Below, piece after piece: positions 62,908 through 64,000 of a stretch of DNA of 64,000 nt. Every line of letters begins with the position of its first letter. Within the stretch, counting starts at the first letter, position 1. The position numbers were made by a program, and so were the translations under genes. The stretch comes from Lachnospiraceae bacterium (GTDB taxonomy: Bacteria; Bacillota; Clostridia; Lachnospirales; Lachnospiraceae), in assembly GCA_021771695.1 (NCBI GenBank), contig JAETON010000002.1, forward strand, positions 62,001-126,000. The letters are read 5' to 3'. Below the pieces are notes generated by a model. That model worked only from the letters and a program-made list of their open reading frames with translations, was not told the origin of the DNA and made no database searches.

Positions 62908-64000
62908 TTATCTTACAAATGCCTGAATCAATCCAAACTTTTCCTTGTCTGTATTCCCTACAGGTGTAACTTTATATTTTTTTAACTGTGCCGGAATAAT
63001 AAATGTTTCTCCATAATGTACTTCATACGGTTCAAAACTTCCATCCAAACTTTCCACAATAGCTGTATCACCTTCTACCAAATTCAGCATATTCACGCTT
63101 TCTTTTGTATCAAGTTCCATAGGTTTTTCAAACCAGTGGCGTCTTGTTTCAATAAATTCCAGTTCATGAAGTCCGGTCCGTTCTTCCTTATAGGAATCTG
63201 TTTCTTCCAATACCTGTACATGATTGATGAGATTTTCCTTTACCCAATCCGTTGTCCGGCTTAACTGAATATTTTCTTTTCCATGATTGATATGTACTGG
63301 TCTTGGTCTTCCATCTAATCCAATACGCCCCCAATCCCATAACTTAAATGTGAAAATATATGGAGTTGCACTAATTTCCAATACTACCACATTGGAACCT
63401 CCACAATGAACCGTTCCTGCCGGAATCAAGAAATGATCATGTTTTTTCGCCGGGAAGCAGTTGACATATTTTTCATCCGGGAATCGATAACCACTTTCTT
63501 CCTGTGCTTTTTCTAAATCTCCAATCATCTCATCCAGCTTAATGTCATCTTTTACACCAAGATATACGGTTGCATCTTCTTTTGCATCTAAAATATAATA
63601 GCTCTCATCTTGTGTATAATGCATCCCAAATTTATCTTGAATATACTCTGTCAAAGGATGAACCTGGAGGCTCAGATTGCCACCTTCCATTGTATCCAGA
63701 TAGTCAAATCGGATTGGAAATTCTCTTCCAAAACGGCTGTGTACTTTTGTTCCAAGCAACTCATTCGGATATTGGTGAACCACATTCAGAGAAGGAACTT
63801 CCACTCTCACATCCCCATATCTCAAATAAAGGCTGTTTTCCTCCGGCACTCCATCAAATGCCCATCCAAAGTTTTCTGCTTCCGGATCCAGATTGAATTT
63901 TTCCTTCATCCACTGGCCGCCCCATACACTGGCATCAAAATATGGAACAACACGGAATGGTTGTTTCACGGTCAAAGATAAACCGTAGCGGTAATCTTCT
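62908..64000 (-). CDS. class I mannose-6-phosphate isomerase-type protein (5-prime partial)
   Basis: Only the C-terminal part (over 355 codons) lies in the window: the frame is open to the right edge and reads EDYRYGLSLTVKQPFRVVPYFDAS across a GTG that is probably not the start. Cupin features: LSLQVHPLTEYIQDKFG (metal His), DESYYIL, HDHFLIPAGTVHCGGSNVVVLEIS. Related clostridial proteins are longer with an extra N-terminal domain. Likely binds a hexose phosphate and metal; isomerisation of mannose-6-phosphate is the best guess. Confidence 0.85.
   Translation of the reverse strand, partial: EDYRYGLSLTVKQPFRVVPYFDASVWGGQWMKEKFNLDPEAENFGWAFDGVPEENSLYLRYGDVRVEVPSLNVVHQYPNELLGTKVHSRFGREFPIRFDYLDTMEGGNLSLQVHPLTEYIQDKFGMHYTQDESYYILDAKEDATVYLGVKDDIKLDEMIGDLEKAQEESGYRFPDEKYVNCFPAKKHDHFLIPAGTVHCGGSNVVVLEISATPYIFTFKLWDWGRIGLDGRPRPVHINHGKENIQLSRTTDWVKENLINHVQVLEETDSYKEERTGLHELEFIETRRHWFEKPMELDTKESVNMLNLVEGDTAIVESLDGSFEPYEVHYGETFIIPAQLKKYKVTPVGNTDKEKFGLIQAFVR

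Noticed and set aside
1..64000. tRNA, rRNA, CRISPR arrays, prophage or insertion sequences
   Set aside because: None recognised by eye: no spaced identical repeats of CRISPR type, no intact transposase (only the broken Rpn gene), no phage structural genes.

Overview
The window reads as chromosome of a low-GC, endospore-forming member of the Clostridia, most likely a gut Lachnospiraceae. The grounds are the AT-rich sequence, strong AGGAGG ribosome sites, sporulation genes (spoIIM, dipicolinate synthase dpaA/dpaB, a SpoIID-like protein), a trpG-trpD fusion under a T-box, and DUF4250, DUF5688 and CD3324-type small families common in that group. This is inferred from gene content; no rRNA or tRNA gene was seen. 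Most genes lie on the minus strand, so operons read from high to low coordinates.

Layout. 1-5.5 kb: FlK-type thioesterase, riboflavin ECF component ribU under a complete FMN riboswitch, DAHP synthase, spoIIM, a Nudix hydrolase and RNase Y. 5.5-10.7 kb: ABC ATPase, a giant coiled-coil permease and a cytoplasmic GH13 enzyme. 10.8-19.4 kb: DUF4250, an envelope operon (amidase, YARHG protein, two zinc-ribbon membrane proteins), carbonic anhydrase, YbaK, macro domain, a SpoIID-like protein, an M15 peptidase and an Ig-like secreted protein. 19.5-24.1 kb: ilvE, folA, thyA, an AI-2E-type permease and DUF5688. 24.3-33.5 kb: trpE-trpGD-trpC-trpF-trpB-trpA followed by an aminotransferase and hisC, headed by a sigma-A promoter and a Trp T-box with a TGG specifier. 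33.5-38.3 kb: a broken Rpn nuclease, a nitroreductase and dpaA-dpaB-asnB.

38.4-43.8 kb is a decaying Leloir locus. galE is whole, but galT (nonsense codon plus internal deletion), galM (frameshift), galK (internal deletion of the ATP-binding motif) and the divergent regulator galR (internal deletion) are all damaged. 43.9-46.2 kb holds a radical-SAM/DUF4130 gene pair predicted to modify or repair DNA. 46.2-58.3 kb is accessory: a TipA-type MerR regulator with a textbook 19-bp-spacer promoter, a tyrosine phosphatase, a hydrolase with an internal deletion, an acetyltransferase, two HTH-Fic genes each preceded by direct repeats inside its promoter, gene fragments duplicated on both sides of the second Fic gene, trpS, an alcohol dehydrogenase, two flavodoxins (one a lipoprotein), a LysR regulator and an Ig-like lipoprotein. 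58.7-64 kb: sir2-NusG_II-Gx transporter-apbE operon, a MATE transporter, and a mannose-6-phosphate-isomerase-type protein that runs off the right edge.

The most notable signals are the cluster of internal deletions from 39 to 48 kb, the paired HTH-Fic genes with candidate operators, and the radical-SAM/DUF4130 pair.
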